Assembly (NCBI RefSeq): GCF_900167555.1
Contig: NZ_FUYF01000003.1
Coordinates: 186,001-250,000, forward strand
Direction of reading: 5' to 3'
DNA length: 64,000 bases
From: Gemmiger formicilis
GTDB lineage: Bacteria; Bacillota; Clostridia; Oscillospirales; Ruminococcaceae
Position 1 is the first letter of the stretch, and every line of letters begins with the position of its first letter. The notes under the pieces are model-generated. The model was not told where the DNA came from. It was given only the letters and a program-made list of their open reading frames with translations, and did not search any database. This document shows, piece by piece, positions 41,655 through 50,762 of the stretch. A program made the position numbers and the translations under genes.

Positions 41655-44600
41655 TTATTTTGCAGAGTGCTCAACATCCTGCACTTTTACACAGTCCTTG
41701 CCCAAAATGCGCTCCAATTCAGCGCGCAGAAGCGGGTCATCTTTTACCGCCATGTGCCGCGCCAGCATGGCCCTGCCGGTATCTTGGAAGCGGAAATACA
41801 CCCGCACCGTGCCACCGTCGAAAATGTTGCAGAGCAGGTTTTCTACCTTGTGCATCTGCGCACTGTCGCGGGAGGGTACGGTCAGGAAGTACCCGGCGGC
41901 CCCTCCCCCGCTTGTCTCACGCTTGACGCGCTCCACGCGGTTCATGCCAAAGTTTTTACCGGGGTCGTAGGTCTCGATGGGCTGCACGCCCTCGACGATC
42001 AGGCGGGCAGCCTCGTCCTCCTTGACGGAGACGCGGCCATTGGCGACCACAACGGCGTTTTCCTGCAAGGCCGCGCGGCACTCGGCCAGGATGCGCGGGA
42101 ACACCAGCAGCTCCATGCTGCCGGTCAGGTCCTCGACGGTGGTAAAGGCCATCAGCGTGTTGGACTTGGTGGTCATGATCTTGTTTTTGACGATTGTGCA
42201 GACAAGCGTCACCGTCTGGTTGTCAAACTGCTTTGCGTCCTCGCCCAGCAGCTGAGCAATCGTGCAGGTGGAAACCTGCGCGATTTGGGCACGGTAGGCG
42301 TCCAGCGGATGGCCGGACAGGTAGAGGCCGGAGACCTCCTTCTCCATTTTCAGCAGATCAGAGGCGGAATATTCCGGCAGGTTCGGGACCTTATAGTCGT
42401 TTGCGGGTTTCTCGTCCTCTCCTCCGCCCATCAGGCCGAACAAGTCCATCTGGCCGTCCAGATTCTGGCGGGCGTCGGTCTCGACACTTTTCAGAATACC
42501 CTCGACACTCTCGAGCATACCGTGGCGGGTCGGCTCCAGAGTATCGAATGCACCGGCTTTGACGAGGTTCTCCAGCGCACGGCGGTTGAGACCCGTGCCG
42601 TGCAGCCGCTTGCAGAAGTCATAGAGGCTGCTATAGGGGCGCTCGGCACGCTCCTTAATGACGGCCTCGATCAGGTCGCGGCCCACGCTCTTGACAGCGT
42701 TCAAGCCAAAGCGGATCCGCTCGCCGTCCGCCGTGAAGCCGCCGCGCGACACGTTGATGTCAGGCTGCTGGACCTTTATCCCCAAGCGCTGGCACTCCGT
42801 CGTGTACTCAATGACCTTGGATGTGTTGTCGAGCACGCTCGTCAGCAGCGCCGCCATGAACTCATGCGGGTAGTGGCATTTCAAATACGCAGTCTGGAAC
42901 GCCACGTAGGCATAGCAGGCGGCGTGGGATTTGTTGAACGCATACGACGCAAAGCTGATCATATCGTCGTAAATTTCGTTGGCAATATTTTCCGGCACGC
43001 CGTTGGCAACACAGCCTGCGCACTCCTTGCCCGGCTCCTTGCAGCCGTGGACGAAGTGCTCACGCTCCGCCTCCATGACCTTGAGCTTCTTTTTACTCAT
43101 GGCGCGGCGGACGTTATCAGCCTGGCCGAAGCTGAAGCCGGCCAGCTCGCGGCAGATCTGCATGACCTGCTCCTGATAGATGACAACGCCGTTCGTGACA
43201 TCGACGATGTGCGCCATCTGCGGCGTCTTATAGGTCACATGGGACGGGTCCTTGCGGTTGCGCAGATAGGTCGGGATGGAGTCCATCGGGCCGGGGCGGT
43301 AGAGCGAGATCAGTGCGATAATGTCCTCGAGGTTTTTCGGGCGCATGCCGACAAGCACCTGCGTCATGCCCGTGGATTCAAGCTGGAAGATACCCTCGGT
43401 CTCGCCCTTTGCCAGCATCGCGTAGGTGTCGGGATCGTCATAGTCGAGGTTCGCAATGCGGAAATCCGGGTCCTTGCGGCGCACGGCCAGCTCGGTATCA
43501 TGGATGACCGTCAGCGTGCGCAGACCCAGAAAATCCATTTTCAAAAGACCCAGACGCTCGATTTCCACCATGTTGAACTGGGTCACGGGCAGGCCGTCGT
43601 TGGTGGACAGCGGCACATACTCGGTAGCGGGGTCACGAGTGATGACGACGCCCGCCGCGTGGGTGGAGGCGTGGCGCGGCATGCCCTCGACCTTCAGCGA
43701 GGTGTCGATCAGCTCATGTACCTGATTGTCGGCGTCGTACAGCGTCTTTAAGTCGGGGCTGACCTCCAGCGCCTTTTTCAGCGTCATTTTCAGGTCTGTG
43801 GGGATGAGCTTTGCCACACGGTCCACGTCCTGATAGCTCATGCCCATAACGCGGCCCACATCGCGCACAGCGGCGCGGGCGGCCATCGTACCGAACGTCA
43901 CGATCTGGGCCACATGGTCGCGGCCATACTTCTCGTTGACGTAGTCAATGACCTCCTGACGGCGCTCGTAGCAGAAGTCAACGTCAAAGTCGGGCATTGA
44001 GACGCGCTCGGGGTTCAGGAAGCGTTCAAAAATCAGATTGTACCGGATGGGGTCTATGTCGGTGATGCCGACGCAGTAGGCCGCCAGACTGCCCGCGCCG
44101 GAGCCACGGCCCGGTCCGACGGGGATGTCGTGGCTTTTGGCGTAGTTGATAAAGTCGTAGACGATAAGGTAGTAGTTCGTGTAGCCCATCGTCTTGACGA
44201 CATTGATCTCATAGGTCAGGCGCTCCTTCAAAGCGTCCGTGACCCTGCCGGGATAGCGGCGCTCGAGGCCGTCCCAGCAGAGCTTTTCAAAGTATTCCTG
44301 GTTCTCCATGCCGTCCGGGGCCTTGAAGTACGGCAGCTTTGTCTCGCCAAAGGTGAACTCGAAATTGCACTGCTCGGCAATTTTGTTCGTGTTCTCGCAG
44401 GCCTCCGGCACCATCGAGAACAGGTCGTACATCTCGTCGGTGGATTTCAGGTAGAACTCGTCGGTCTGGAACTCCATGCGGTCCACATCGTTGATGGTCT
44501 TGCCGGTCTGGATGCACAGCAGAATGCTCTGCATCTTGGCGTCCTCTTTCGTGATGTAGTGGGCGTCGTTCGTTGCGACCATCGGGATGCCGGTCTCACG

Positions 44601-45194
44601 CGCTAAGCGGATGAGCTGCGGCAGCACGGCCTGGTCCTCCTCAAGGCCGTGGTCCTGCAATTCGATATAGTAGTTTTCCGCACCAAACAGGTCACGGTAC
44701 CACAGGGCCGTCTGCCTGGCGCGGTCGTAGTCCCCCGCCAGCAGTGCCTTGGGGATCTCGCCCGCGAGACAAGCAGACAGGCAGATCAGGCCGTCGTGGT
44801 ATTTTTCCAGCAGCTGCTTGTCGATGCGGGGCTTTGAGTAAAAGCCCTCGGTAAAGCCGGCGGAGACCATCTTGATAAGATTCTTGTAGCCTGTCTCATT
44901 TTTGCACAGCAAAATCAGGTGGTTGTTGCCGTCGATGCGGTTGACCTTGTCAAACCGGGTGCGGGTCGCCACGTAGACCTCACAGCCGATGATCGGCTTG
45001 ATGCCTGCGGCCTTGGCGGCGTCAAAAAACGCCACACAGCCGTACATAACGCCGTGATCCGTGATGGCACACGCCGTCTGCCCCATCGCCTTCAGTCGGT
45101 CAAACATCCGGTCAATGCGGCAGGCACCGTCCAGCAGGCTGTACTCGGTATGCACATGCAGGTGGGTAAATTGTCTTTGGGTCGTTTCAGGCAT
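41655..45194 (-). CDS. dnaE: DNA polymerase III subunit alpha (DnaE)
   Basis: An 1179-residue C-family polymerase. The N-terminal PHP domain begins FTHLHVHTEYSLLDGACRID. The polymerase core has GPGRGSGAGSLAAYCVG and the catalytic MPDFDVDFCYERR; a helix-hairpin-helix region and an OB-fold (TLVCTIVKNKIMTTKSNTL) follow. The C-terminus ends in a short degenerate domain. In Firmicutes DnaE works with PolC at the fork. Start ATG 45194 overlaps whiA by 8 bases. It is last in the hprK operon. Confidence 0.96.
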   Translation of the reverse strand: MPETTQRQFTHLHVHTEYSLLDGACRIDRMFDRLKAMGQTACAITDHGVMYGCVAFFDAAKAAGIKPIIGCEVYVATRTRFDKVNRIDGNNHLILLCKNETGYKNLIKMVSAGFTEGFYSKPRIDKQLLEKYHDGLICLSACLAGEIPKALLAGDYDRARQTALWYRDLFGAENYYIELQDHGLEEDQAVLPQLIRLARETGIPMVATNDAHYITKEDAKMQSILLCIQTGKTINDVDRMEFQTDEFYLKSTDEMYDLFSMVPEACENTNKIAEQCNFEFTFGETKLPYFKAPDGMENQEYFEKLCWDGLERRYPGRVTDALKERLTYEINVVKTMGYTNYYLIVYDFINYAKSHDIPVGPGRGSGAGSLAAYCVGITDIDPIRYNLIFERFLNPERVSMPDFDVDFCYERRQEVIDYVNEKYGRDHVAQIVTFGTMAARAAVRDVGRVMGMSYQDVDRVAKLIPTDLKMTLKKALEVSPDLKTLYDADNQVHELIDTSLKVEGMPRHASTHAAGVVITRDPATEYVPLSTNDGLPVTQFNMVEIERLGLLKMDFLGLRTLTVIHDTELAVRRKDPDFRIANLDYDDPDTYAMLAKGETEGIFQLESTGMTQVLVGMRPKNLEDIIALISLYRPGPMDSIPTYLRNRKDPSHVTYKTPQMAHIVDVTNGVVIYQEQVMQICRELAGFSFGQADNVRRAMSKKKLKVMEAEREHFVHGCKEPGKECAGCVANGVPENIANEIYDDMISFASYAFNKSHAACYAYVAFQTAYLKCHYPHEFMAALLTSVLDNTSKVIEYTTECQRLGIKVQQPDINVSRGGFTADGERIRFGLNAVKSVGRDLIEAVIKERAERPYSSLYDFCKRLHGTGLNRRALENLVKAGAFDTLEPTRHGMLESVEGILKSVETDARQNLDGQMDLFGLMGGGEDEKPANDYKVPNLPEYSASDLLKMEKEVSGLYLSGHPLDAYRAQIAQVSTCTIAQLLGEDAKQFDNQTVTLVCTIVKNKIMTTKSNTLMAFTTVEDLTGSMELLVFPRILAECRAALQENAVVVANGRVSVKEDEAARLIVEGVQPIETYDPGKNFGMNRVERVKRETSGGGAAGYFLTVPSRDSAQMHKVENLLCNIFDGGTVRVYFRFQDTGRAMLARHMAVKDDPLLRAELERILGKDCVKVQDVEHSAK

Positions 45195-46125
45195 TCGTTG
45201 CTTCCTTTTCGGTAGGCTCCGGGGCAGCATCCAGACGGGCGGCGGCCTCCTGGATCTTCTTCATGCGGTGGGAAAGCCCGGCCTTGCTGACCGGCGGATC
45301 AAACTTCTGCGCCAGCTTGGCCAGCGGCAGGTCTGGGTACTGCATCCGCAGCCTGGCGGTGTGGCGCAGGGTCTCGGGCAGGGTGTTCAGCGCCCCTGCC
45401 GCCTGCAGCTTTTCAATCGCCAGCTGCACCTGCACGGCGGCATTCACGCTTTTGCTGATGTTGGCCGTCTCGCAGTTGGAAAGGCGGTTCGTCTTGTTGC
45501 GCATTTCATTGTACATGCGCTGGTCCATGATACGCATGGCCGCGCCGCCCGCGCCCATAAAGGTCAGCAGGTCCTCGATATGATCCGCCGCCTTGATGTA
45601 GATCGTGTTCGCGCCCTTGCGCAGTGCGCGGTGCGGGTGGAAGTTATGCTCCGCCAGCATGGCCTCCAGCTGTTGGGAAAGGTAATGCCGCGTGGAGAGG
45701 AACTCCAGATTATAGCTCTTTTCGGGGTCTGTCATCGTGCCGCAGCACAGAAACGCCGTGGCGATGAACGCCTGCATACAGTTTTGGCATTTGAAGTTTT
45801 CCGGGCGGATGCGCAGGGTCGGTTCCTTGCCGGTGTGGCCAAAGAGCGCCAGCATTTTGGCGACCTCGTCAGGGTCCTTCACACTGAACTCATACACGGG
45901 GCCGGTGGGGCGCTCCTTGCTGATGACCGTCCCCTGCACGCCGCAGCGGCGGTAGAGCTTTTGGGCAAAATGGGCCACGCCCTCATTTTCGGTTTGCAGA
46001 ACAACGCCGCGGTCATCAAAGTATTTGCCAAAACAGGCCACCGCATACGCGGCGGCCATGTTGCAGCAGGGCTTTGAAATTTTGCGGCGCAGTATTTCGT
46101 TTTTCACTTCTTGAGAAAAGCTCAA
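45187..46125 (-). CDS. whiA: DNA-binding protein WhiA
   Basis: A 312-residue sporulation/cell-division regulator with an N-terminal degenerate LAGLIDADG fold (about 1-190) and a C-terminal HTH ending in LAQKFDPPVSKAGLSHRMKK. I place the start at TTG 46125 (reading SFSQEVKNEIL after the start), 9 bases after AGGGAG; the frame is open upstream but that part overlaps rapZ. This gives the usual family length. The rapZ-whiA order is conserved in Firmicutes. Confidence 0.93.
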   Translation of the reverse strand: MSFSQEVKNEILRRKISKPCCNMAAAYAVACFGKYFDDRGVVLQTENEGVAHFAQKLYRRCGVQGTVISKERPTGPVYEFSVKDPDEVAKMLALFGHTGKEPTLRIRPENFKCQNCMQAFIATAFLCCGTMTDPEKSYNLEFLSTRHYLSQQLEAMLAEHNFHPHRALRKGANTIYIKAADHIEDLLTFMGAGGAAMRIMDQRMYNEMRNKTNRLSNCETANISKSVNAAVQVQLAIEKLQAAGALNTLPETLRHTARLRMQYPDLPLAKLAQKFDPPVSKAGLSHRMKKIQEAAARLDAAPEPTEKEATNA

Positions 46126-46142
46126 GGCGGTGTTCTCCCTTA

Positions 46143-47006
46143 TTATAGACTTCGGTTCACGTCGCGGTGCTGTACGCTGGGTGCGTAGCCGAGCTTCTTG
46201 CAAAATTCACCGATCTTACGCGCAAAGGTGATGGAGCGGTGCTTGCCGCCGGTGCAGCCCACCGCGATCATCAGCTGGCTCTTGCCCTCCTTCACGTAGA
46301 GCGGCAGCGCATATTCGAGCATATACTCATAGCGGTGCAGCAGCTCCTGCGACTCCTCGGAGGCCATGACGTAGTCAACGACCTCCTGATCCAGACCGGT
46401 CTTGTGCTTGAGCTCCGGCACATAGAAGGGGTTCGGCAGGCAGCGCACATCGAGCACGAGATCTGCCTCCTGCGGCAGCCCGTACTTGAAGCCGAAGGAT
46501 ACGACCATCAGCTCCATCGGGCTTTCGCCCTTGTCCAGGAACAGGCTGCACACCCGTTCCCGGTTCTGCGCCGCCGAGAGCAGCGACGTGTCAATGACAT
46601 ACTTTGCCTTATCGCGCAGCGGCTGCAGAAGGCGGCGTTCCCGCGCGATGGCCTCGGTGATGGGAATTTTCTCGGCGGCGGCCAGCGGGTGCTGGCGGCG
46701 CGTCTCCTTGTAGCGGCGCTGAATGGCTGCATCGTTGGCATCCAGGAAAAGAATATCGTAGTCGATCTTCTTTTCATCAAGGTCGGCCAGCGCCTCCTGC
46801 AGCTTTTCAATGCTGCGCACGCCGCGCACGTCCATGACGACGGCGACGCGGTTCAGCTGGTTTTCGCCCTGCAGGGCGAAGTCCACGATACGCGGCAGCA
46901 GCGCCACCGGGATGTTGTCAATGCAGAAAAAGCCGATGTCCTCCAGCGCGTTGACAGCCATTGACTTGCCCGCGCCGGAAAGGCCGGTCACGATCAGAAA
47001 ATTCAT
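46143..47006 (-). CDS. rapZ: RNase adapter / nucleotide-binding protein RapZ (YvcJ)
   Basis: A 287-residue P-loop protein: Walker A VTGLSGAGKSMAVNALEDIGFFCIDN, Walker B-like LFLDANDAAIQRRYKETRR, and the C-terminal conserved VAVGCTGGKHRSITFARKIGE. In E. coli it binds GlmZ RNA and controls amino-sugar supply; in B. subtilis YvcJ affects competence. The start is ATG 47006 (MNFLIVTG); a GTG at 47015 is possible. Confidence 0.92.
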   Translation of the reverse strand: MNFLIVTGLSGAGKSMAVNALEDIGFFCIDNIPVALLPRIVDFALQGENQLNRVAVVMDVRGVRSIEKLQEALADLDEKKIDYDILFLDANDAAIQRRYKETRRQHPLAAAEKIPITEAIARERRLLQPLRDKAKYVIDTSLLSAAQNRERVCSLFLDKGESPMELMVVSFGFKYGLPQEADLVLDVRCLPNPFYVPELKHKTGLDQEVVDYVMASEESQELLHRYEYMLEYALPLYVKEGKSQLMIAVGCTGGKHRSITFARKIGEFCKKLGYAPSVQHRDVNRSL

Positions 47007-47022
47007 CTTCCCCACCGCTCTC

Positions 47023-47949
47023 TTATTTTACCACGCGAATTTCGCGTTCCAGCACAAAGCCGGTCCTGGCCTCAACAATTTGACGGACCTGCTCGGTCAG
47101 TGCGACCACGTCGGCGCAGGTCGCGCCGCCGCGGTTGATGACAAAGCCGCAGTGCTTTTCACTGATCTGTGCACCGCCCACGGTAAAACCCCGCAGGCCG
47201 CAGTCCTCGATCAGCTTGCCCGCAAACGCGCCCTGGGGCCGCTTGAAGGTGCTGCCGGCGCTCGGCCATTCAAGGGGCTGCTTTTCCCTGCGCTTGCCCA
47301 GCAGCTCCTGCATACGGGCCAGCACGGCGGCTCCGTCACCGCGGTGCAGCACCACCGTGGCCGACAGGATGCACCAGTCGGGGTTCTGCTCAAAAATGCT
47401 CGTGCGGTAGCCCATGGCCAGGTCTGCCGCAGGCAGTGTGCGCAACTGCAAATCACTGTCAAGGAAGGTCACGCTCTCCAGCACGTCCTTCAGCTCACTG
47501 CCGTAGGCACCGGCGTTCATATAGACCGCACCGCCCACCGTACCGGGGATACCGCAGGCAAATTCCAGACCCGTCAGGCCCAGCGTCTGCGCCTTGCTGC
47601 ACAGCCGCCCCAGCGTCTGCCCGGCCCCGGCGGTGATGCGCACCGCGTCCGTATCAAGGCCGGAATTTTCCATCCCGGACAGGCCGCGCATGTCAATGAC
47701 CGCGCCGTCAAACCCGGCATCGTCAAACAGTGTGTTGGAGCCGTTGCCGAGCAGGTAGACGCGGACACCGTTTTCCCGGCAGAGCTGCAGGGTGCGGCGC
47801 AGCTGCTCTGCATCCCGGGGCGTACACCAGAAGGCTGCCGGGCCGCCGATCTTAAACGTCGTGTGGGGGGCCAGCGGCTCCCCCTGCGCAAAGGGCAGCT
47901 GCTGTGCCGTCAGCGCCGCGCAAAGAGCCGTGATCGTCTGTTCCTGCAT
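47023..47949 (-). CDS. murB: UDP-N-acetylenolpyruvoylglucosamine reductase
   Basis: A 308-residue FAD enzyme that makes UDP-MurNAc. It has HTTFKIGGPAAFWCTPRD, GNGSNTLFDDAGFDGAVI, the FAD loop GIPGTVGGAVYMNAGAYGSE, and the catalytic-serine region WPSAGSTFKRPQGAFAGKLI with a final conserved glutamate region. Firmicutes often put murB next to rapZ. Confidence 0.96.
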   Translation of the reverse strand: MQEQTITALCAALTAQQLPFAQGEPLAPHTTFKIGGPAAFWCTPRDAEQLRRTLQLCRENGVRVYLLGNGSNTLFDDAGFDGAVIDMRGLSGMENSGLDTDAVRITAGAGQTLGRLCSKAQTLGLTGLEFACGIPGTVGGAVYMNAGAYGSELKDVLESVTFLDSDLQLRTLPAADLAMGYRTSIFEQNPDWCILSATVVLHRGDGAAVLARMQELLGKRREKQPLEWPSAGSTFKRPQGAFAGKLIEDCGLRGFTVGGAQISEKHCGFVINRGGATCADVVALTEQVRQIVEARTGFVLEREIRVVK

Positions 47950-47976
47950 GGAAACCTCCGTAGTATCAGCGTTTTA

Positions 47977-48933
47977 TCAAATAGAACTGCCCAGTGCGGC
48001 AGCGCCGATCACACCTGCATCGTTGTGCAGCTGGCAGGCGCAGATAACCGGGAACTTGCCGGTGGTGATGTTCCGGGTCTCGTTCTCCGCATAGGCGCGG
48101 ACGGGGGCCAGCAGGACCTCGCCCTGGTTGGACACACCGCCGCCGATGCAGATGACCTCCGGCTCGAACGTGTTGATGACGTTGGCGATGCCGACGCCGA
48201 CATACTCGATCCAGCTGTCGATGACCTTCCGGGCGGTCTCATCGCCCTTGGCAGCGGCATCAAAGGCCAGCTTGGCGTTGACGTGGTCGATGTCCTGGGT
48301 CATCGACCACATAATGGTGTTCTTGTCGGCCTGCATGGCGGCCTTCGTCTCGCGGGTCAGTGCGCTGGCGGAGGCGTAGCGCTCCCAGCAGCCCCTGCGT
48401 CCGCAGGTGCACTGGATGCCGTCCTTGACAATGACGTTGTGACCCATTTCACCGGCGGCGAAGTTGAAGCCGCGCAAAATCTTGCCGCCCAGGATAATGC
48501 CGCTGCCGATGCCGGTGCCTAAAGTAATGACGACCGCATCGTTGTACCCCTTTGCACCACCCGCAATGTACTCGCCGTAGGCGGCGGCGTTGGCGTCGTT
48601 CTCGACATAGACCTTGCAGCCGAGCAGGGCCTCGAGGTCAGGGCCGAGGTTCCAGTCGTAATAGCCGAAGTTCGTGTTGAAGCCGACGAAGCCGGTGGTA
48701 AAGTTCACGCTGCCGGGCGTGCCGATGCCGACATATTTGATGTCGGCAAAATCGACCTTATTATCCCGGGCCACGGTGCGGCACAGGTCGGCCAGTGCCT
48801 TTTCCAGATCCTCCGCCGGGCGCGGCAGACGGGTGGCCCAGGTCAGCTTACCGACGATCTCATAATTTTCGTTGACAATACCGGCGGTCATTGTGGTGCC
48901 GCCCAGGTCGATACCAATCGTGTATTTGCTCAT
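47977..48933 (-). CDS. ROK family sugar kinase (probable glucokinase)
   Basis: A 318-residue ROK kinase. The ATP-binding start is YTIGIDLGGTTMTAGIVNE, and the ROK zinc motif appears as CTCGRRGCWERYASASALTR. The aspartate base lies in VENDANAAAYGEY. Glucose is the most likely substrate from overall resemblance, but N-acetylated sugars are not excluded. It overlaps the PHP gene by 4 bases and lies between hprK and murB. Confidence 0.85.
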   Translation of the reverse strand: MSKYTIGIDLGGTTMTAGIVNENYEIVGKLTWATRLPRPAEDLEKALADLCRTVARDNKVDFADIKYVGIGTPGSVNFTTGFVGFNTNFGYYDWNLGPDLEALLGCKVYVENDANAAAYGEYIAGGAKGYNDAVVITLGTGIGSGIILGGKILRGFNFAAGEMGHNVIVKDGIQCTCGRRGCWERYASASALTRETKAAMQADKNTIMWSMTQDIDHVNAKLAFDAAAKGDETARKVIDSWIEYVGVGIANVINTFEPEVICIGGGVSNQGEVLLAPVRAYAENETRNITTGKFPVICACQLHNDAGVIGAAALGSSI

Positions 48934-49679
48934 AACAAAATTCCTCCTACTTCTTCTGCACAGGGCTTACCGTGCAGTTGTAATTCCTGTACCAGATTTT
49001 CCCGCGTCGCGTTCACGATCAGCTCCTGCGGGAACTGCATTTCCTCCAGCATGGCGTAGAGGGCCGTCAGGCCGTGCTGCAGCTGGTGGGTGCTGTGGGC
49101 ATCACTGTCCACTGATATATGACAGCCGTTGGCAAGGCAGGCCCGCAGCAGGGCGCGCATATTGGGGATGCCGTCCCTGCGGACGTTGAACGAGTTGCCG
49201 TTCAGCTCCACGACCTTGTGATTGCGGGCAAATGCCTTCGTGACAAGGTCGTAGTCATAGCGGTAGTTTTCCTGCTCGGAGTGACCGATGATGTCGACAT
49301 AGGGGTTCTCGGCCACAGCCAACCAGAGGCGGTTAGCCTCCCTGCGGGTCAGCAGACCCGGCACGCAGGAGCTATGGATGGATGCGACGACCCAATCCTG
49401 CGCTTTGAGCTGGCTTTCCGAAAGGTCCAGCCCGCCCTTGGTGTCCATGACGTTGGCCTCCGCTCCGTAGAGCATGACGACACCGCCGATTTCCCGGGGC
49501 ATCGCGCTCCAGTTCTGGAAGTGCCAGGCGTGGGGCGAATCCGGCATGGCGGGCGCATGGTCGGTCACAGCCAGCGCGCAGTAGCCGATTTCCTTAGCGG
49601 CTGCGGCCATTTCCGTAAAAGTATTGTATGCGTGCGTTGCGCACAGGGTATGCGTGTGCAGGTCTGCGATCATCTGCAT
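48930..49679 (-). CDS. PHP-domain phosphoesterase (YcdX-like)
   Basis: A 249-residue protein of the YcdX/PHP family. Metal ligands are visible in ADLHTHTLCATHAYNT, ALAVTDHAPAMPD, GAEANVMDTKGGLD, VASIHSS, DIIGHSEQE and the late ISVDSDAHSTHQL. Such proteins are phosphatases with a trinuclear metal centre. The natural substrate is unknown. Start ATG 49679 is 19 bases from hprK. Confidence 0.85.
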   Translation of the reverse strand: MQMIADLHTHTLCATHAYNTFTEMAAAAKEIGYCALAVTDHAPAMPDSPHAWHFQNWSAMPREIGGVVMLYGAEANVMDTKGGLDLSESQLKAQDWVVASIHSSCVPGLLTRREANRLWLAVAENPYVDIIGHSEQENYRYDYDLVTKAFARNHKVVELNGNSFNVRRDGIPNMRALLRACLANGCHISVDSDAHSTHQLQHGLTALYAMLEEMQFPQELIVNATRENLVQELQLHGKPCAEEVGGILL

Positions 49680-49697
49680 GGAACGGAAAAACCTCTT

Positions 49698-50630
49698 TTA
49701 TTTTGTAATGTCGTCTGCCAGGCCCAGCTGGGTCAGCAGCTCCTTGGCAGCGTTGTAGCCCATCTCCTTCTGGCGGTTGTTGATGGCAGCCGTTTCCAGA
49801 ATGACGGCCAGGTTACGGCCCGGCATAACGGGAATGAGCATGCTGGGCACCTTGACACCGAGGATGTCGTAATACTCCGTCTCCAGGCCCGTGCGGTCAT
49901 AGTTCTTGGTGCGGTCCCAGGGCTCGAGCTGGACGACCATCTCGACCTCGACGCTCGAGCGGACCGAGCCGATGCCGAACACCCGCGCCACGTTGATAAT
50001 GCCGATGCCGCGCAGCTCAATAAAGTGGCGGATGTTGGCGGGCGCGGTGCCCAAAATTTTGCGGTAGGATACCCGGCGCAGCTCAACCGCATCATCAGCG
50101 ATCAGGCGGTGGCCGCGCTTGACGAGCTCAATGGCCGTCTCGCTCTTGCCGACACCGGAGTCGCCCAGAATCAGGATGCCCTCGCCGTAGACCTCGACAA
50201 GCACGCCGTGGCGGGTGATGCGGGGGGCCAGCTCGGTGTTCAGGGTCGTGATGAGCTGCCCCATCAGGGCGGACGTCATCTCGGTGGACATCAGGATCGG
50301 TACACCGTACTGCTTGGCAAACTGCATCATTTCGGAAAGCGGCTGCATGCCGCGGGTCAGCACGATGGCCGGCGGCTGGAAGGAGAACAGCTTTTCCAGA
50401 TGGGTGTTGCGCAGTGAGGTGGACAGCTCATCCAGATAGGACATCTCGGTCAGGCCGATGATCTGGATGCGTTTGCTGTCAAAGTTTTCGTAGTAACCGG
50501 CCAGCAGGATACCCGGACGGTAGACCTCGGTGGCTGTGACCTGAATTTTATCCAGCTCACAGGGGGTGTAGGCAATCGTCAGGTTGGCTTCCTCGGCCAA
50601 TTTTGCAAGGGAAACAGAGAATTCGGACAC
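49698..50630 (-). CDS. hprK: HPr kinase/phosphorylase
   Basis: A 310-residue bifunctional enzyme that phosphorylates Ser46 of HPr and reverses the reaction, controlling carbon catabolite repression. Walker A is ILGDSGVGKSETAIELVKRG, followed by HRLIADDAVEL and the signature ELRGIGIINVARVFGIG. I choose GTG 50630 (reading SEFSVSLAKL after the start), 9 bases after AAAGGGG; an upstream TTG at 50657 is less likely. It leads a seven-gene operon. Confidence 0.95.
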   Translation of the reverse strand: MSEFSVSLAKLAEEANLTIAYTPCELDKIQVTATEVYRPGILLAGYYENFDSKRIQIIGLTEMSYLDELSTSLRNTHLEKLFSFQPPAIVLTRGMQPLSEMMQFAKQYGVPILMSTEMTSALMGQLITTLNTELAPRITRHGVLVEVYGEGILILGDSGVGKSETAIELVKRGHRLIADDAVELRRVSYRKILGTAPANIRHFIELRGIGIINVARVFGIGSVRSSVEVEMVVQLEPWDRTKNYDRTGLETEYYDILGVKVPSMLIPVMPGRNLAVILETAAINNRQKEMGYNAAKELLTQLGLADDITK

Positions 50631-50669
50631 AGTGGAACGCCCCTTTCCTAGTTTCAAACATTATTTTCT

Positions 50670-50698
50670 ATTATACCGTACCCGCCCGTTTTTGTACA
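50670..50698 (-). promoter_or_regulatory. hprK operon promoter
   Basis: On the - strand TGTACA (50698-50693), 17-base spacer and perfect TATAAT (50675-50670). Confidence 0.6.
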
Positions 50699-50720
50699 GA
50701 GGGCGCGGGCGCACAATGTT

Positions 50721-50755
50721 AAAAAAATACCCGCTGTTTTTGTGGAAACAGCGGG
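50721..50755 (-). terminator. Terminator of the polysaccharide operon
   Basis: On the - strand CCCGCTGTTT (50755-50746) pairs with AAACAGCGGG (50739-50730), followed by TATTTTTTT. Confidence 0.88.
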
Positions 50756-50762
50756 CGGAGCT

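Noticed and set aside
41649-43751. A 700-codon open frame antisense to dnaE
   Set aside because: Shadow of the dnaE codons; low-complexity Val/Leu/His/Gln-rich protein with no family features.
46126-46203. Upstream extension of whiA
   Set aside because: It overlaps rapZ, has no RBS and precedes the normal WhiA N-terminus.
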